In this document: positions 8,480 through 17,605 of the stretch, piece by piece | Numbering within the stretch: position 1 is the first letter of the stretch | How the letters are laid out: each line of letters begins with the position of its first letter | Assembly: GCA_964247385.1 (NCBI GenBank) | Contig: CAXTUB010000004.1 | Coordinates: forward strand, 124,001-188,000 | DNA: 64,000 nt | From: TMP-86 sp964247385 | GTDB lineage: Bacteria; Pseudomonadota; Gammaproteobacteria; Steroidobacterales; Steroidobacteraceae | Direction of reading: 5' to 3' | Program-made: the position numbers and the translations under genes | The notes under the pieces: model-generated | What the model saw: the letters and a program-made list of their open reading frames with translations, nothing else | Database searches by the model: none | Told to the model about the DNA's origin: nothing

Positions 8480-8512
8480 GCGCGCGTCGTCCGATGCCGA
8501 CCCGACGCGCGC
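8480..8512 (-). terminator. Hairpin between ftsZ and lpxC
   Basis: GCGCGCGTCG and its exact complement CGACGCGCGC form a 10-bp GC-rich stem around a 13-nt loop. It lies just after the ftsZ stop and about 45 bp before lpxC. No T-run follows directly, although a T-rich stretch occurs about 20 bp later on the minus strand. It may attenuate read-through into lpxC or stabilise the ftsZ 3' end. Confidence 0.4.
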
Positions 8513-8528
8513 ACGCAAGTTCCTGGCG

Positions 8529-9737
8529 CTAGTCGGCCTGGCGGCGCAGGAACGCCGGGATATCCAGCATGTCTTCCGTATCCATCTCACTGCGCAAGCC
8601 ATCGCCAACGGCGCGCTGCCGTTGCACGGTCGGTCGATCCAGTACGGCGTAGTCGCTCGCCATCATCGGCGCGCCCCGCCGAACCACTCGCATGGGCGGC
8701 GGCGCAACCGGTTGTGCCGGCGCTGCGTGATGGGCGTGCGCATGCGTATGAGCGGCTTGCGGCAGCTGTGATTTCACCACCGGCCGGCCGAGGCCGGTCG
8801 CGACCACGGTCACGCGAATTTGATTGGTCATCTCTTCGTCGATCACCGTGCCGAGCACCACCGTCGCCTCATCGGAGCAGAACTGCTTGATGACATTGCC
8901 CACTTCTTGGAATTCGCCGATGGATAAATCCATGCCAGCCGTCACGTTCACGAGAATGCCTTGCGCGCCGGCCAAGTTGATGTCTTCCAACAGCGGGCTC
9001 GAGATGGCGGCTTCGGCCGCTTCGCGCGCACGGTCATCGCCCGCCGCGGTGCCCGAGCCCATCATGGCCATGCCGGTCTCCGACATGACGGTGCGCACAT
9101 CGGCGAAGTCGACGTTGATCAGTCCGGGACGCGTGATCAATTCCGCGATGCCTTGCACCGCGCCTTGCAGCACGGTGTTCGCCGCCTTGAACGCATCGAG
9201 GAGCGTCGTGTTGCTGCCGAGCACCGACAACAGTTTTTGATTTGGAATGGTGATGAGCGAGTCAACGTACTTCGATAATTCGAGCATGCCGTTGTCCGCC
9301 ACGCGCGAGCGCTTGTTGCCTTCCATCTCGAAAGGCTTGGTGACCACGGCCACCGTGAGAATGCCGAGCTCCTTCGCCACTTGCGCAACCACGGGTGCGG
9401 CGCCCGTGCCGGTGCCGCCGCCCATGCCGGCGGTGATGAACAACATGTCGCAGCCCTCGATGAGCTCGATGATGCGATCGCGGTCTTCCATCGCGGCCTG
9501 GCGGCCCACTTCCGGGTCAGCGCCTGCGCCCAACCCTTTCGTGATGTTGCAGCCGATCTGCAGCGCCGTGCGCACCTTCGAGTGCTTCAGCGCCTGCGCA
9601 TCGGTGTTGATGCAAATGAAATCGACGCCTTCGAGTCCGGCCGTCACCATGTGCGATACCGCATTGCCGCCGCCGCCGCCGACGCCCAACACTTTGATGA
9701 TGGCGCTTTGGCTGTAGGAATCCATCAGTTCGAACAT
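8529..9737 (-). CDS. ftsZ: Cell division tubulin FtsZ
   Basis: The 402-aa GTPase forms the Z ring at midcell. The tubulin signature GGGTGTG is at residues 106-112. The N-terminal KVLGVGGGGGNAVSHM and the T7-loop region NVDFADVRTVMSETG are intact. A variable linker rich in His, Ala and Pro (about residues 325-350) separates the GTPase core from the C-terminal peptide DMLDIPAFLRRQAD, which binds FtsA and ZipA. An AAGGAG ribosome site lies 7-8 bp before the ATG. ftsA is 30 bp upstream. Confidence 0.98.
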   Translation of the reverse strand: MFELMDSYSQSAIIKVLGVGGGGGNAVSHMVTAGLEGVDFICINTDAQALKHSKVRTALQIGCNITKGLGAGADPEVGRQAAMEDRDRIIELIEGCDMLFITAGMGGGTGTGAAPVVAQVAKELGILTVAVVTKPFEMEGNKRSRVADNGMLELSKYVDSLITIPNQKLLSVLGSNTTLLDAFKAANTVLQGAVQGIAELITRPGLINVDFADVRTVMSETGMAMMGSGTAAGDDRAREAAEAAISSPLLEDINLAGAQGILVNVTAGMDLSIGEFQEVGNVIKQFCSDEATVVLGTVIDEEMTNQIRVTVVATGLGRPVVKSQLPQAAHTHAHAHHAAPAQPVAPPPMRVVRRGAPMMASDYAVLDRPTVQRQRAVGDGLRSEMDTEDMLDIPAFLRRQAD

Positions 9738-9767
9738 ATCAATCTCCTTAATCGCAAGAATTCAGCG

Positions 9768-11006
9768 TTAAAAATTGCCCTGGAACCAAGTCTTCATTCG
9801 ATCGAAAATATTTTTCATCCCAGCCGCTTTGAACGGCGCTTCAATGCGCTCGACGTCTCCGTTGTTCTTCGCATACAAGAGAAGACCCACGCCGGTGGCA
9901 TGAATCGGATTGCTCACGACGCCAGTGAGGCCACTGACGTATTGAGGAATGCCCAATCGGACGGGCATATGAAAAACTTCTTCGGCGAGCTCGATGGCGC
10001 CTTCCATCTTGGCGCTGCCACCGGTGAGCACAATGCCCGCCGCCACTTGCTCTTCGAACCCCGAGCGGCGCAGCTCATCGCGGATGAGCCCGAACAATTC
10101 CTCGTAGCGCGGCTCCACGATCTCCGCGAGCGTTTGCCGCGCCAGTCTGCGCGGCGGGCGATCGCCCACACTCGGCACCTCGATGGTCTCGTCGGGATTC
10201 GCAAGCTGCGACAGCGCACACGCGTATTTGATCTTGATGTCTTCGGCGTACTGCGTGGGCGTGCGCATGGATACGGCGATGTCATTCGTGACTTGATCGC
10301 CCGCGATGGGGATGACGGCCGTATGACGAATGGCGCCGTTTCCAAACACGGCCAGATCCGTCGTGCCACCGCCGATATCGACGATGCACACGCCAAGATC
10401 TTTCTCATCATCCGTGAGCACGGCATAGCTCGAGGCCAATTGCTCGAGCACGATGTCATCCACCGCGAGACCGCAGCGCTGCACGCACTTGACGATGTTT
10501 TGCGCCGATGAGTCGGCGCCCGTCACGATGTGCACCTTGGCTTCGAGCCGCACGCCCGACATGCCGATGGGGTCGCGAATCCCTTCCTGCGCATCGATGA
10601 TGTATTCCTGCGGCAGCACGTGCAGAATTTTTTGATCCGCAGGAATGGCGACGGCCTTGGCCGCATCGATCACGCGCTCGACGTCGCCTTGGCCGACTTC
10701 TTTGTCTTTGATGGCCACGATGCCGTGCGAATTGAGACTTCGCACATGGCTGCCGGCAATGCCCGAATACACCGAATGGATCTCGCATCCCGCCATCAGC
10801 TCGGCCTCTTCCACGGCGCGCTGAATGGATTGCACGGTGGATTCGATGTTCACCACCACGCCTTTTTTCAGACCGCGCGAGGGATGGCTGCCCAAGCCGA
10901 TGATCTCGAGCTCGCCGCTCGGCTTCACTTCACCGACGATGGCCATGACCTTGCTCGTGCCGATGTCGAGGCCAACGATGAGATTGCGATCGAAGCGTTT
11001 TGACAT
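9768..11006 (-). CDS. ftsA: Cell division protein FtsA
   Basis: FtsA is the actin-like membrane tether of FtsZ. The 412-aa product begins MSKRFDRNLIVGLDIGTSK with the phosphate-1 motif. CIVDIGGGTTDLAVF (phosphate-2) and GIVLTGGSAKMEG (adenosine motif) follow. The C-terminal amphipathic helix is visible in NIFDRMKTWFQGNF. I chose the ATG at 11006, after the ftsQ stop. The frame remains open further upstream, but that part overlaps ftsQ and does not resemble FtsA. Confidence 0.97.
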   Translation of the reverse strand: MSKRFDRNLIVGLDIGTSKVMAIVGEVKPSGELEIIGLGSHPSRGLKKGVVVNIESTVQSIQRAVEEAELMAGCEIHSVYSGIAGSHVRSLNSHGIVAIKDKEVGQGDVERVIDAAKAVAIPADQKILHVLPQEYIIDAQEGIRDPIGMSGVRLEAKVHIVTGADSSAQNIVKCVQRCGLAVDDIVLEQLASSYAVLTDDEKDLGVCIVDIGGGTTDLAVFGNGAIRHTAVIPIAGDQVTNDIAVSMRTPTQYAEDIKIKYACALSQLANPDETIEVPSVGDRPPRRLARQTLAEIVEPRYEELFGLIRDELRRSGFEEQVAAGIVLTGGSAKMEGAIELAEEVFHMPVRLGIPQYVSGLTGVVSNPIHATGVGLLLYAKNNGDVERIEAPFKAAGMKNIFDRMKTWFQGNF

Positions 11007-11034
11007 CAGCTGTGCGATACCCGGAAATTCAAAC

Positions 11035-11958
11035 TCAAGCGTCCGAATCGTCATGTGATGCAGACGCCTCGGGTTGAGCCGCACCAGGCTTGGAGCTCAC
11101 AGGCAACGAGGCGTGCGGCGTGGATGCGCCCGGCGTGGATGCGCCCGGCGTGGATGCGCTCGGCGTCGCGGCGTTCGGAGGCGCGCTGCCCTGCGCGCCT
11201 TTCCAACCCACGGTGAAGCCATTGGAATAACGCATATCGATGAACGAAACTTCGCTGCCACGACGCGCGACGACTTGCGATGCCGTGCGGATGAAACGCG
11301 CGAACCGCGCATCGACTTGCGCGCGGCCCAGACGCACCGTCGAGCCATTGTCCAAGTCGAATTCCCACGCGCCGCGCGCATCCAAGCGCATGGCGACGAT
11401 GCGCATGCCGATTTCCAACATGCGGCCTTGTGCGGCGAGATAACGCTGCGCGACTTGCGCTTCACTCCCCTCGGGGCCGCTCAAGCGCGGCAGCTCGGGC
11501 GGCACATGGGTTGCCGCGCGCACGAACACTTCACCGCGCGAATTCAAGAGCCCGGAATCGCCCCATCGCGCCGCCGCGACTTGCTCGGCAATGGCCACGT
11601 GCAAGCTGTTGGGCCAGCGGCGCTGCACGCGCGCGTGATCGACCCACGAGATGCTCTCGATGGCGCGTTGCACCGCATCGAGGTCGGCCGACATGAAGCC
11701 TGCTTTCAAATACGGCGCCGCGGCTTCCTCGATTTGACCCGGCGACACGCGCTGAAAACTGCCGTCAATGGACATGGCGGTGATGGGCCGATCGAGCGTC
11801 CAATTGAGAGCGCCAAGGGCCGTCACGGCCATTGCGATCACGGCGGTGCGCTGCGCATATCTGCGCCAATCGATGTCCGGAAGCTTGAAGCGCTGCGACG
11901 ACCTCGACTTGGGCTTCGGCTTGAAACGGTTATGCGGCTTGAACCGATCGAGAATCAT
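11035..11958 (-). CDS. ftsQ: Cell division protein FtsQ
   Basis: The 307-aa bitopic protein has a basic cytoplasmic tail (about residues 1-30), one membrane helix (TAVIAMAVTALGALNW) and a POTRA domain beginning ITAMSIDGSFQRVSPGQIEEA. The FtsQ beta domain follows (WPNSLHVAIAEQVAAARWG). It bridges the early divisome to FtsBL. The ATG overlaps the ddlB stop (ATGA). After the conserved domain (about residue 255) comes a ~50-residue Ser/Thr/Pro/Ala/Gly tail built on pentapeptide repeats (GASTP type). Most FtsQ proteins lack this tail. Confidence 0.95.
   Translation of the reverse strand: MILDRFKPHNRFKPKPKSRSSQRFKLPDIDWRRYAQRTAVIAMAVTALGALNWTLDRPITAMSIDGSFQRVSPGQIEEAAAPYLKAGFMSADLDAVQRAIESISWVDHARVQRRWPNSLHVAIAEQVAAARWGDSGLLNSRGEVFVRAATHVPPELPRLSGPEGSEAQVAQRYLAAQGRMLEIGMRIVAMRLDARGAWEFDLDNGSTVRLGRAQVDARFARFIRTASQVVARRGSEVSFIDMRYSNGFTVGWKGAQGSAPPNAATPSASTPGASTPGASTPHASLPVSSKPGAAQPEASASHDDSDA
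11117..11161. repeat. Three tandem 15-bp units inside the ftsQ 3' end
   Basis: GGCGTGGATGCGCCC occurs twice in direct succession and a third time as GGCGTGGATGCGCTC. The unit is 15 bp, so each copy adds five codons without a frameshift. On the coding strand the repeats give a low-complexity Ala/Ser/Thr/Pro/Gly tail. Copy number may vary between strains. Confidence 0.85.
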
Positions 11959-12965
11959 GCGGGCTCCATGCTCTCGGCGGTCACGGGCTCGCGCACGAAG
12001 CTGGTTTCGAGCACGCGCCACACCAACTCTTCGTAATCGATGCCGGCGCGCTGCGCGGCCTTGGGCACGAGGCTGTGGTCGGTCATGCCCGGGGTGGTAT
12101 TGATCTCGATGAAATAGAAATCGCCGTTCGAGCGCGATCGCATGAAATCCACGCGGCCCCAGCCGCGGCAATCGGTGGCGTGGAACGCCGCGAGCGCCGC
12201 CTTTCGGAGCTGCGCTTCAGCCGCATCGTCGAGTCCGCTGGGGCAAAAATATTGCGTGTCGTCACGAAAATATTTCGCTTGATAGTCGTAGAACTCGGTG
12301 GCCGGCTGAATGCGGATCGAGGGCAAGGCGGTCTCGCCGAGCACGCCCACCGTGAGCTCATCGCCTTCGATGAAGCTTTCCGCAAATACGATGTCGTCGA
12401 TCGCGCTCGCCTCGGCATAGGCTTGCGGCATTTGGGACGCGTGTTTGACTTTCGTGATGCCGACGCTCGAGCCCTGCGAGGCGGGCTTCACCATGAGCGG
12501 CAAGCCGAGCGTTGCGACGGCCGCTTGCGCATCGTCAAGTCCCGTCAGAGTTGCCGAGCGCGGCACCAGCACTCCCGCGCCTGCCGCGACCCGCTTGGTC
12601 TTGAGCTTGTCCATGGTCAACGCCGATGCGAGCACGCCGCTTCCCGTGTAAGGAATTCCCAACCACTCGAGCGCGCCTTGAATGGCGCCGTCCTCGCCGC
12701 CCGGACCGTGCAACGTGTTCCAGGCACGCGCAAAATTTCGCTCCGCCAGCTCTTCGATGGCGTGCTCACGCGGATCGAACGCATGCGCATCGACGTGACG
12801 GCGCTGCAGCGCTGCAAGCACGGCGCGGCCGCTGATCAAGGAAATCTCGCGCTCGCTCGAATCCCCGCCCATGAGCACCGCGACCTTGCCGAAGTCCTGC
12901 GCGCGGACGACGCGACGCGGCGCTTTGCCATTGAGATCGGCACGTTGTGTGCGCAGGCGGCTCAT
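11955..12965 (-). CDS. ddlB: D-alanine--D-alanine ligase
   Basis: This 336-aa ATP-grasp enzyme joins two D-Ala to supply MurF. KVAVLMGGDSSEREISLISG and RAWNTLHGPGGEDGAIQG mark the N-terminal domain. YTGSGVLASALTMDKLKTK and LPLMVKPASQGSSVGITKV mark the central ATP-binding part, and FYFIEINTTPGMTDHSLVP the Mg-binding loop. Start and stop overlap murB and ftsQ by 4 bp each, so translation is probably coupled. The first ~24 residues before the fold are longer than in E. coli DdlB, and a later start cannot be excluded. Confidence 0.96.
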   Translation of the reverse strand: MSRLRTQRADLNGKAPRRVVRAQDFGKVAVLMGGDSSEREISLISGRAVLAALQRRHVDAHAFDPREHAIEELAERNFARAWNTLHGPGGEDGAIQGALEWLGIPYTGSGVLASALTMDKLKTKRVAAGAGVLVPRSATLTGLDDAQAAVATLGLPLMVKPASQGSSVGITKVKHASQMPQAYAEASAIDDIVFAESFIEGDELTVGVLGETALPSIRIQPATEFYDYQAKYFRDDTQYFCPSGLDDAAEAQLRKAALAAFHATDCRGWGRVDFMRSRSNGDFYFIEINTTPGMTDHSLVPKAAQRAGIDYEELVWRVLETSFVREPVTAESMEPA

Positions 12966-13873
12966 TGCGCGCTCCCGATGATGCGAACTTCGGGGCGCAG
13001 CTGCATTCCGAACAATTTCAGCAACGTCGCTTGCACGTGCAGAATCACGGCTTCCAAATCCGCTGCGCGCGCCGCGCCGTGATTGACGATGAAATTGGCG
13101 TGCTTCATCGACACGCTTGCATCCCCGCGGCGAAAGCCTTTGAGATACGCAGCCTCGATGAGCCGTGCCGCGTGATCACCCGGTGGGTTCGCGAACACCG
13201 AGCCGCAGCTCCATTCGCCGATGGGTTGCGTGGCGCGGCGCTGCGCGAGCAAGTCTCGAATGGCATCGCCATGGGCTTCGGGTTTTGCTTCGAAGCGCAG
13301 CCTCGCCGCGATGAAACCCTCGCTGAGCGCGCGCACCGACGGCTCGAGGCGCAGATGCTCGACGCTCCGATAGCCGATGCGAAAGTCGGCCGGTGTGCGC
13401 GTGCGGCGCGCACCATCACGCGCGACCGTATCGACTTCTAGCACATGCGTCCAGGTCTCGCCGCCGAAGGCGCCGGCATTCATCGCGAGTGCGCCGCCTA
13501 CGGTGCCTGGAATGCCGGCAAAGAATTCCGCAGGGCCCAAGCCCCATTTCACACATTGACGGGCGAGTCGAGCGCAGGGCACCCCGGCCTCGACGTGCAC
13601 GACGTTCTCGCTGAGGCGAGTCAACGTGTTGAGCGCGCCATGCAAACAAACGACCGCGCCGCGAATGCCGCCATCTCGCACCAGCACATTGCTCCCGAGG
13701 CCCATCCACACGATGTCGGTCTGCGCCGGCGCCGCGCTCAAGAAACTCTCCAAGTCCACGGCATCCTTCGGCACGAAGAACACATCGGCCGGCCCGCCCA
13801 CGTGCCATGACGTGTGCCGCGACATGGGCTCGGAAAAGCGGATGCGGCTTTCGAATGGCGCAGTCCAATCCAT
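12962..13873 (-). CDS. murB: UDP-N-acetylenolpyruvoylglucosamine reductase MurB
   Basis: The FAD/NADPH enzyme reduces the enolpyruvyl product of MurA to UDP-MurNAc. The N-terminal FAD fold shows SRHTSWHVGGPADVF and NVLVRDGGIRGAVVCLHG. PAEFFAGIPGTVGGALAMNAG and the substrate-side YRSVEH are also present, and the C-terminal GSVFANPPGDHAARLIEAA carries the conserved serine proton-donor region. I took the ATG at 13873, just after the murC stop, giving 303 aa. The open frame further upstream lies inside murC. Having murB between murC and ddlB is the Xanthomonas-like order. Confidence 0.95.
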   Translation of the reverse strand: MDWTAPFESRIRFSEPMSRHTSWHVGGPADVFFVPKDAVDLESFLSAAPAQTDIVWMGLGSNVLVRDGGIRGAVVCLHGALNTLTRLSENVVHVEAGVPCARLARQCVKWGLGPAEFFAGIPGTVGGALAMNAGAFGGETWTHVLEVDTVARDGARRTRTPADFRIGYRSVEHLRLEPSVRALSEGFIAARLRFEAKPEAHGDAIRDLLAQRRATQPIGEWSCGSVFANPPGDHAARLIEAAYLKGFRRGDASVSMKHANFIVNHGAARAADLEAVILHVQATLLKLFGMQLRPEVRIIGSAQ

Positions 13874-13887
13874 GCGAAGCGCGGCGC

Positions 13888-15294
13888 TCAAGCCGCGGCC
13901 TCGGCGAAGCGTGCGTGCAACTCCTGCGCGGCGGCGCCGATGCTGCCCGCGCCCATCAACAGCAGCACATCGCCATCGCGCACGATGAGCTGCAGCGCAC
14001 CGGCCAGCTCGTCCACTTGCTCGACGAAGATGGGCTCGACCACGTTGCGATTGCGCACGGCGCGGCAAATGGCGCGGCCATCCGCGTTGGCGATGGCCGA
14101 TTCGCCCGCGGCGTACACCTCAGTCACGAGCAGCACATCCACATCCGACAGCACGCGGCCGAAGTCATCGAGCAGGTCCCGAGTGCGGGTGAATCGATGC
14201 GGCTGAAACGCGAGCACGATGCGCCGGCCAGGAAAGGCCTGCCGCACGGCATCGAGGGTGGCCGCGATCTCGGTGGGATGGTGTCCGTAATCATCGACGA
14301 GCGATGCGCGCGCGGTGCCGAAACGGAGCCAGCCGAGAATTTGCATGCGGCGATCGATGCCTTGAAAGCCTTCGAGCGCGCGTTGGATCGCCGCATCGGC
14401 GACGTCCAGCTCCTTCGCGACCGCGATGGCCGCGAGCGCGTTGCGCACGTTGTGTAGCCCCGGCAAATTGAGCGTGACGTGCAGCGGCGCATGGCCTGCG
14501 CGCAAGACCATGAAATGCGAGCGCAGTCCGTCGCGGCGGATTTGCACGGCGCGCAAGTCGGCGCCCGCCTCGAGCCCATAGCTCACGACGGTGCGCGGGA
14601 CGTGCGTTGCGAGATCGCGCAGATGCTCATCGTCCATGCACAGCACGGCGAGACCGTAGAACGGCAAGTTGTGCAGGAACTCGACGAAGCTTTGCTTCAA
14701 GCGGCCGAAGTCGCCTTCGTGAGTGGCCAAGTGATCGTGATCGATGTTGGTGACCACGGCGATCATGGGCTGCAAGTGCATGAAGGAGGCGTCGCTCTCG
14801 TCGGCCTCCGCCACCAGATACCGTCCCGCGCCCAAGCGGGCATTGCTATCCGCGCTCATGAGACGCCCGCCGATCACGAACGTGGGATCGAGGCCTCCTT
14901 CGGCCAGGATGCTCGCCACCAAGCTCGTGGTCGTGGTCTTGCCATGCGTGCCCGCCACCGCGATGGAGTAGCGGAAACGCATGAGCTCGCCGAGCATTTC
15001 GGCGCGCGGCACCACGGGAATGCGCTTGGCGATCGCGGCACGAACTTCCGGATTGTCATCGCCGATGGCGGCAGACACCACAACGACGTCGGCGCGGCCC
15101 AAGTTCTCGGTGCGATGACCGATGAATACCGTGGCGCCCAATCGCTCGAGCCGGCGAGTGACCGCGTTGACCTTGAGATCCGAGCCTTGCACCTCGTATC
15201 CCAAGCTCAACAACACTTCCGCCACTCCGCCCACGCCGGCGCCGCCGATGCCGATCAAGTGAATGCGATGAATGCGGCCCATACGATCGTTCAT
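13888..15294 (-). CDS. murC: UDP-N-acetylmuramate--L-alanine ligase MurC
   Basis: The 468-aa Mur ligase adds L-Ala to UDP-MurNAc. It has the N-terminal Rossmann HRIHLIGIGGAGVGGVAEVL, the P-loop VAGTHGKTTTTSLVASIL, NIDHDHL, and the C-terminal domain beginning RRMQILGW with DDYGHHPTEI. The start is the ATG overlapping the murG stop (ATGA at 15294). It is paralogous to the mpl product at the right edge, and both carry GTHGKTTT. Confidence 0.96.
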   Translation of the reverse strand: MNDRMGRIHRIHLIGIGGAGVGGVAEVLLSLGYEVQGSDLKVNAVTRRLERLGATVFIGHRTENLGRADVVVVSAAIGDDNPEVRAAIAKRIPVVPRAEMLGELMRFRYSIAVAGTHGKTTTTSLVASILAEGGLDPTFVIGGRLMSADSNARLGAGRYLVAEADESDASFMHLQPMIAVVTNIDHDHLATHEGDFGRLKQSFVEFLHNLPFYGLAVLCMDDEHLRDLATHVPRTVVSYGLEAGADLRAVQIRRDGLRSHFMVLRAGHAPLHVTLNLPGLHNVRNALAAIAVAKELDVADAAIQRALEGFQGIDRRMQILGWLRFGTARASLVDDYGHHPTEIAATLDAVRQAFPGRRIVLAFQPHRFTRTRDLLDDFGRVLSDVDVLLVTEVYAAGESAIANADGRAICRAVRNRNVVEPIFVEQVDELAGALQLIVRDGDVLLLMGAGSIGAAAQELHARFAEAAA

Positions 15295-16421
15295 GCGTAG
15301 GCTCCGGCAGCAACGCATGCATCGGCGAGGCGCTGTGCCGCGTCGGTGAGGGCGGAAGCACGCGCGGCGCGCGCCATCGAAAGAAGCTTGGCGCGATCGG
15401 ACATGAGGCCCGCGAGCAGAGGCGCGAGACGATCCGCCGTCAGATCGCGCTCCTGCACCAAGCGGGCCGCGCCGATGCGCACCATGACTTCGGCGTTCTT
15501 CGTTTGGTGATCATCCACGGCGGCCGGAAACGGAATGAGCACGGCGGCCAGTCCCGCGGCCTGAAGCTCGGTGATGGTAAGCGCGCCCGCGCGGCACACC
15601 GCCAAATCGCACCAGCCATAGGCTGCCGCCATGTCATCGATGAAAGCCAGCACGGTAGCGTCGACGCCGGCCTGCGCATACTCGCGCTCCGCGGCCGCAA
15701 AATTCCGCTCGCCGGCTTGATGGCGAATCTCGGGGCGCGCATCGGGCGCAAGACGCGCCAGCGATTGCGGAATCAAGCGATTCAGCGTTTGCGCGCCCTG
15801 GCTGCCGCCCAGCACCAGCATACGAATGCGCCCGCTGCGGCCGGCGAAGCGTTCTTCGGGCGCGGGCAGCGCTGCAATGTCGGCACGCACGGGATTGCCG
15901 ATGAGCTGTGCGCCGATGCTGCGCGGAAAACTGTGTGGAAACGCTTCGAACACGCGCGTCGCGAAACGGGCGAGCGTGCGATTGGTCAAGCCCGCCACCG
16001 CATTCTGCTCGTGCACCAACAGAGGAATGCGCGCAAGCCGCGCTGCGATGCCGCCGGGACCGCTCGCAAATCCGCCGGCGCCGAGCACCGCACGCGGGGA
16101 AATGCGCGCAAGCACGGCGCGCGCTTGCCGCACGGCGCTCCATAAACGCAATGGCGCGGCGAGCCAAGTTCTCGCGCCTTTGCCGCGCAAACCCGTAACG
16201 TCGATCCGCTCGAGCGTAATGCCATGCGCCGGCACGATCTTGTTCTCGAAGCCGCCGGCGCTGCCGAGCCAAGTGACCGGCACGCCGCGCGCGCGCAACT
16301 CCTGCGCTACGGCAAGCGCTGGGAACACATGCCCGCCGGTGCCGCCCGCCATGATGAGTATGGGCCGATGGTCATTGCGTCCGCCTGCGGCCGCCGCGCT
16401 GGGTCCGCCCGCCGCGCTCAT
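15291..16421 (-). CDS. murG: Undecaprenyl-PP-MurNAc-pentapeptide-UDPGlcNAc GlcNAc transferase MurG
   Basis: This GT28 enzyme converts lipid I to lipid II on the inner membrane face. The first G-loop is PILIMAGGTGGHVFPALAVA, and the acceptor-side loop is AVLGAGGFASGPGG. VHEQNAVAGLTNR and the second G-loop LVLGGSQGAQTLN follow, and the UDP-GlcNAc site is CRAGALTITELQAAGLAAVLIPFP. The first ~15 residues (Ala/Gly-rich) are not conserved. Stop/start overlaps of 4 bp join it to ftsW and murC. Confidence 0.96.
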   Translation of the reverse strand: MSAAGGPSAAAAGGRNDHRPILIMAGGTGGHVFPALAVAQELRARGVPVTWLGSAGGFENKIVPAHGITLERIDVTGLRGKGARTWLAAPLRLWSAVRQARAVLARISPRAVLGAGGFASGPGGIAARLARIPLLVHEQNAVAGLTNRTLARFATRVFEAFPHSFPRSIGAQLIGNPVRADIAALPAPEERFAGRSGRIRMLVLGGSQGAQTLNRLIPQSLARLAPDARPEIRHQAGERNFAAAEREYAQAGVDATVLAFIDDMAAAYGWCDLAVCRAGALTITELQAAGLAAVLIPFPAAVDDHQTKNAEVMVRIGAARLVQERDLTADRLAPLLAGLMSDRAKLLSMARAARASALTDAAQRLADACVAAGAYA

Positions 16422-17605
16422 CGTGAAGCACCGGGAATGCGCATCACAGTGGAGCGCGTATGGAAGCGCGCCTCATGGTAAATGCGCAGCAACACGCCGA
16501 GCCAGGCAAGCGTCACGAGCAGGCTGCTGCGGCCATAGCTCAACAGCGGCAGCGTCAAGCCCTTCGTCGGCAAGACGCCCATGTTGACGCCGATGTTCAC
16601 CACCGCCTGCAAACCCACCCAGGCGCCAAACGCGAGCGCAAGGAGCGACTGAAAACGCAAGCCGGCTTGCGATGCGAGACGCGCGATATGAAAGGCGCGC
16701 CACACCAACGCCATGAACAAGCCGATGATGACCACCACGCCGGCGAGCCCCAATTCCTCGGCCAGCACGGCGAACACGAAGTCGGTATGTGCCTCGGGCA
16801 AATAGAATAGTTTTTGCACGCTCGAGCCCAAGCCCACGCCGAACCAAGAGCCGCGGCCGATGGCGATCAGCGACTGCGTCAACTGAAACCCCGAATTGAA
16901 CGGGTCTTCCCACGGATGCAGAAAGCCGGTGATGCGCTTCATGCGGTAAGGCGACAGCGCTGCGATGAGACCGAGCGAGCAAACCGCGGCGCTCACCAAC
17001 ACGATCACATAGCGCAAGCGCGCACCGGCGACGAACAGCACCGCGAAGCCTGTCGCGCACAGGACGGTGCTTGCGCCAAAGTCGGGCTCGAGCAGAAGCA
17101 GGAGCACCGCGACGAACAGGAGCCCCACGGGTTTGAGCAATCCCTGCAGAGTCGTCTCGAGCTCCTCGCGCTTGCGAACACAAAAGCTGCAGACCCAGGT
17201 GAGCACGAGCACGCGTGCAAGCTCCGAGACCTGAAAATTAATCGGGCCGATGCGCAGCCAACGCCGGCTGCCATTGACCACGGCGCCGATGCCCGGCACC
17301 AGAACCAGCACGAGTAGTCCAAGCCCGACCGATAGGAGCACGAGACTGTAACGATCCCAAAATTCCGTGGGCACGCGGGTCAAAAGCCACGCGAAACCCG
17401 TGCCCAACAAAGCGAACAGGAATTGCCGCTCGAGATAAAAGAACGGCGCATTCAGATCGCGCGCCGCGATGGACATCGAGGCCGAGGTGACCATGATGAG
17501 CCCGATCAGCAAGAGCGCGGCGCTCAGGCCCAGTGTCACGCCATCCCACGCGAACGGCATGCGCTCGCGGGCGCTGCGGCCGTAGTTCATGACGGCGGCG
17601 CTCAT
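16418..17605 (-). CDS. ftsW: SEDS peptidoglycan glycosyltransferase FtsW
   Basis: The 395-aa polytopic protein (about 10 membrane segments) polymerises lipid II at the septum together with FtsI. Typical SEDS blocks are visible: GSRRWLRIGPINFQVSELARV, HPWEDPFNSGFQLTQSLIAI, LPEAHTDFVFAVLAEELGL and GVLPTKGLTLPLLSYG. The ATG at 17605 overlaps the murD stop. Earlier in-frame starts lie inside murD. Confidence 0.96.
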   Translation of the reverse strand: MSAAVMNYGRSARERMPFAWDGVTLGLSAALLLIGLIMVTSASMSIAARDLNAPFFYLERQFLFALLGTGFAWLLTRVPTEFWDRYSLVLLSVGLGLLVLVLVPGIGAVVNGSRRWLRIGPINFQVSELARVLVLTWVCSFCVRKREELETTLQGLLKPVGLLFVAVLLLLLEPDFGASTVLCATGFAVLFVAGARLRYVIVLVSAAVCSLGLIAALSPYRMKRITGFLHPWEDPFNSGFQLTQSLIAIGRGSWFGVGLGSSVQKLFYLPEAHTDFVFAVLAEELGLAGVVVIIGLFMALVWRAFHIARLASQAGLRFQSLLALAFGAWVGLQAVVNIGVNMGVLPTKGLTLPLLSYGRSSLLVTLAWLGVLLRIYHEARFHTRSTVMRIPGASR

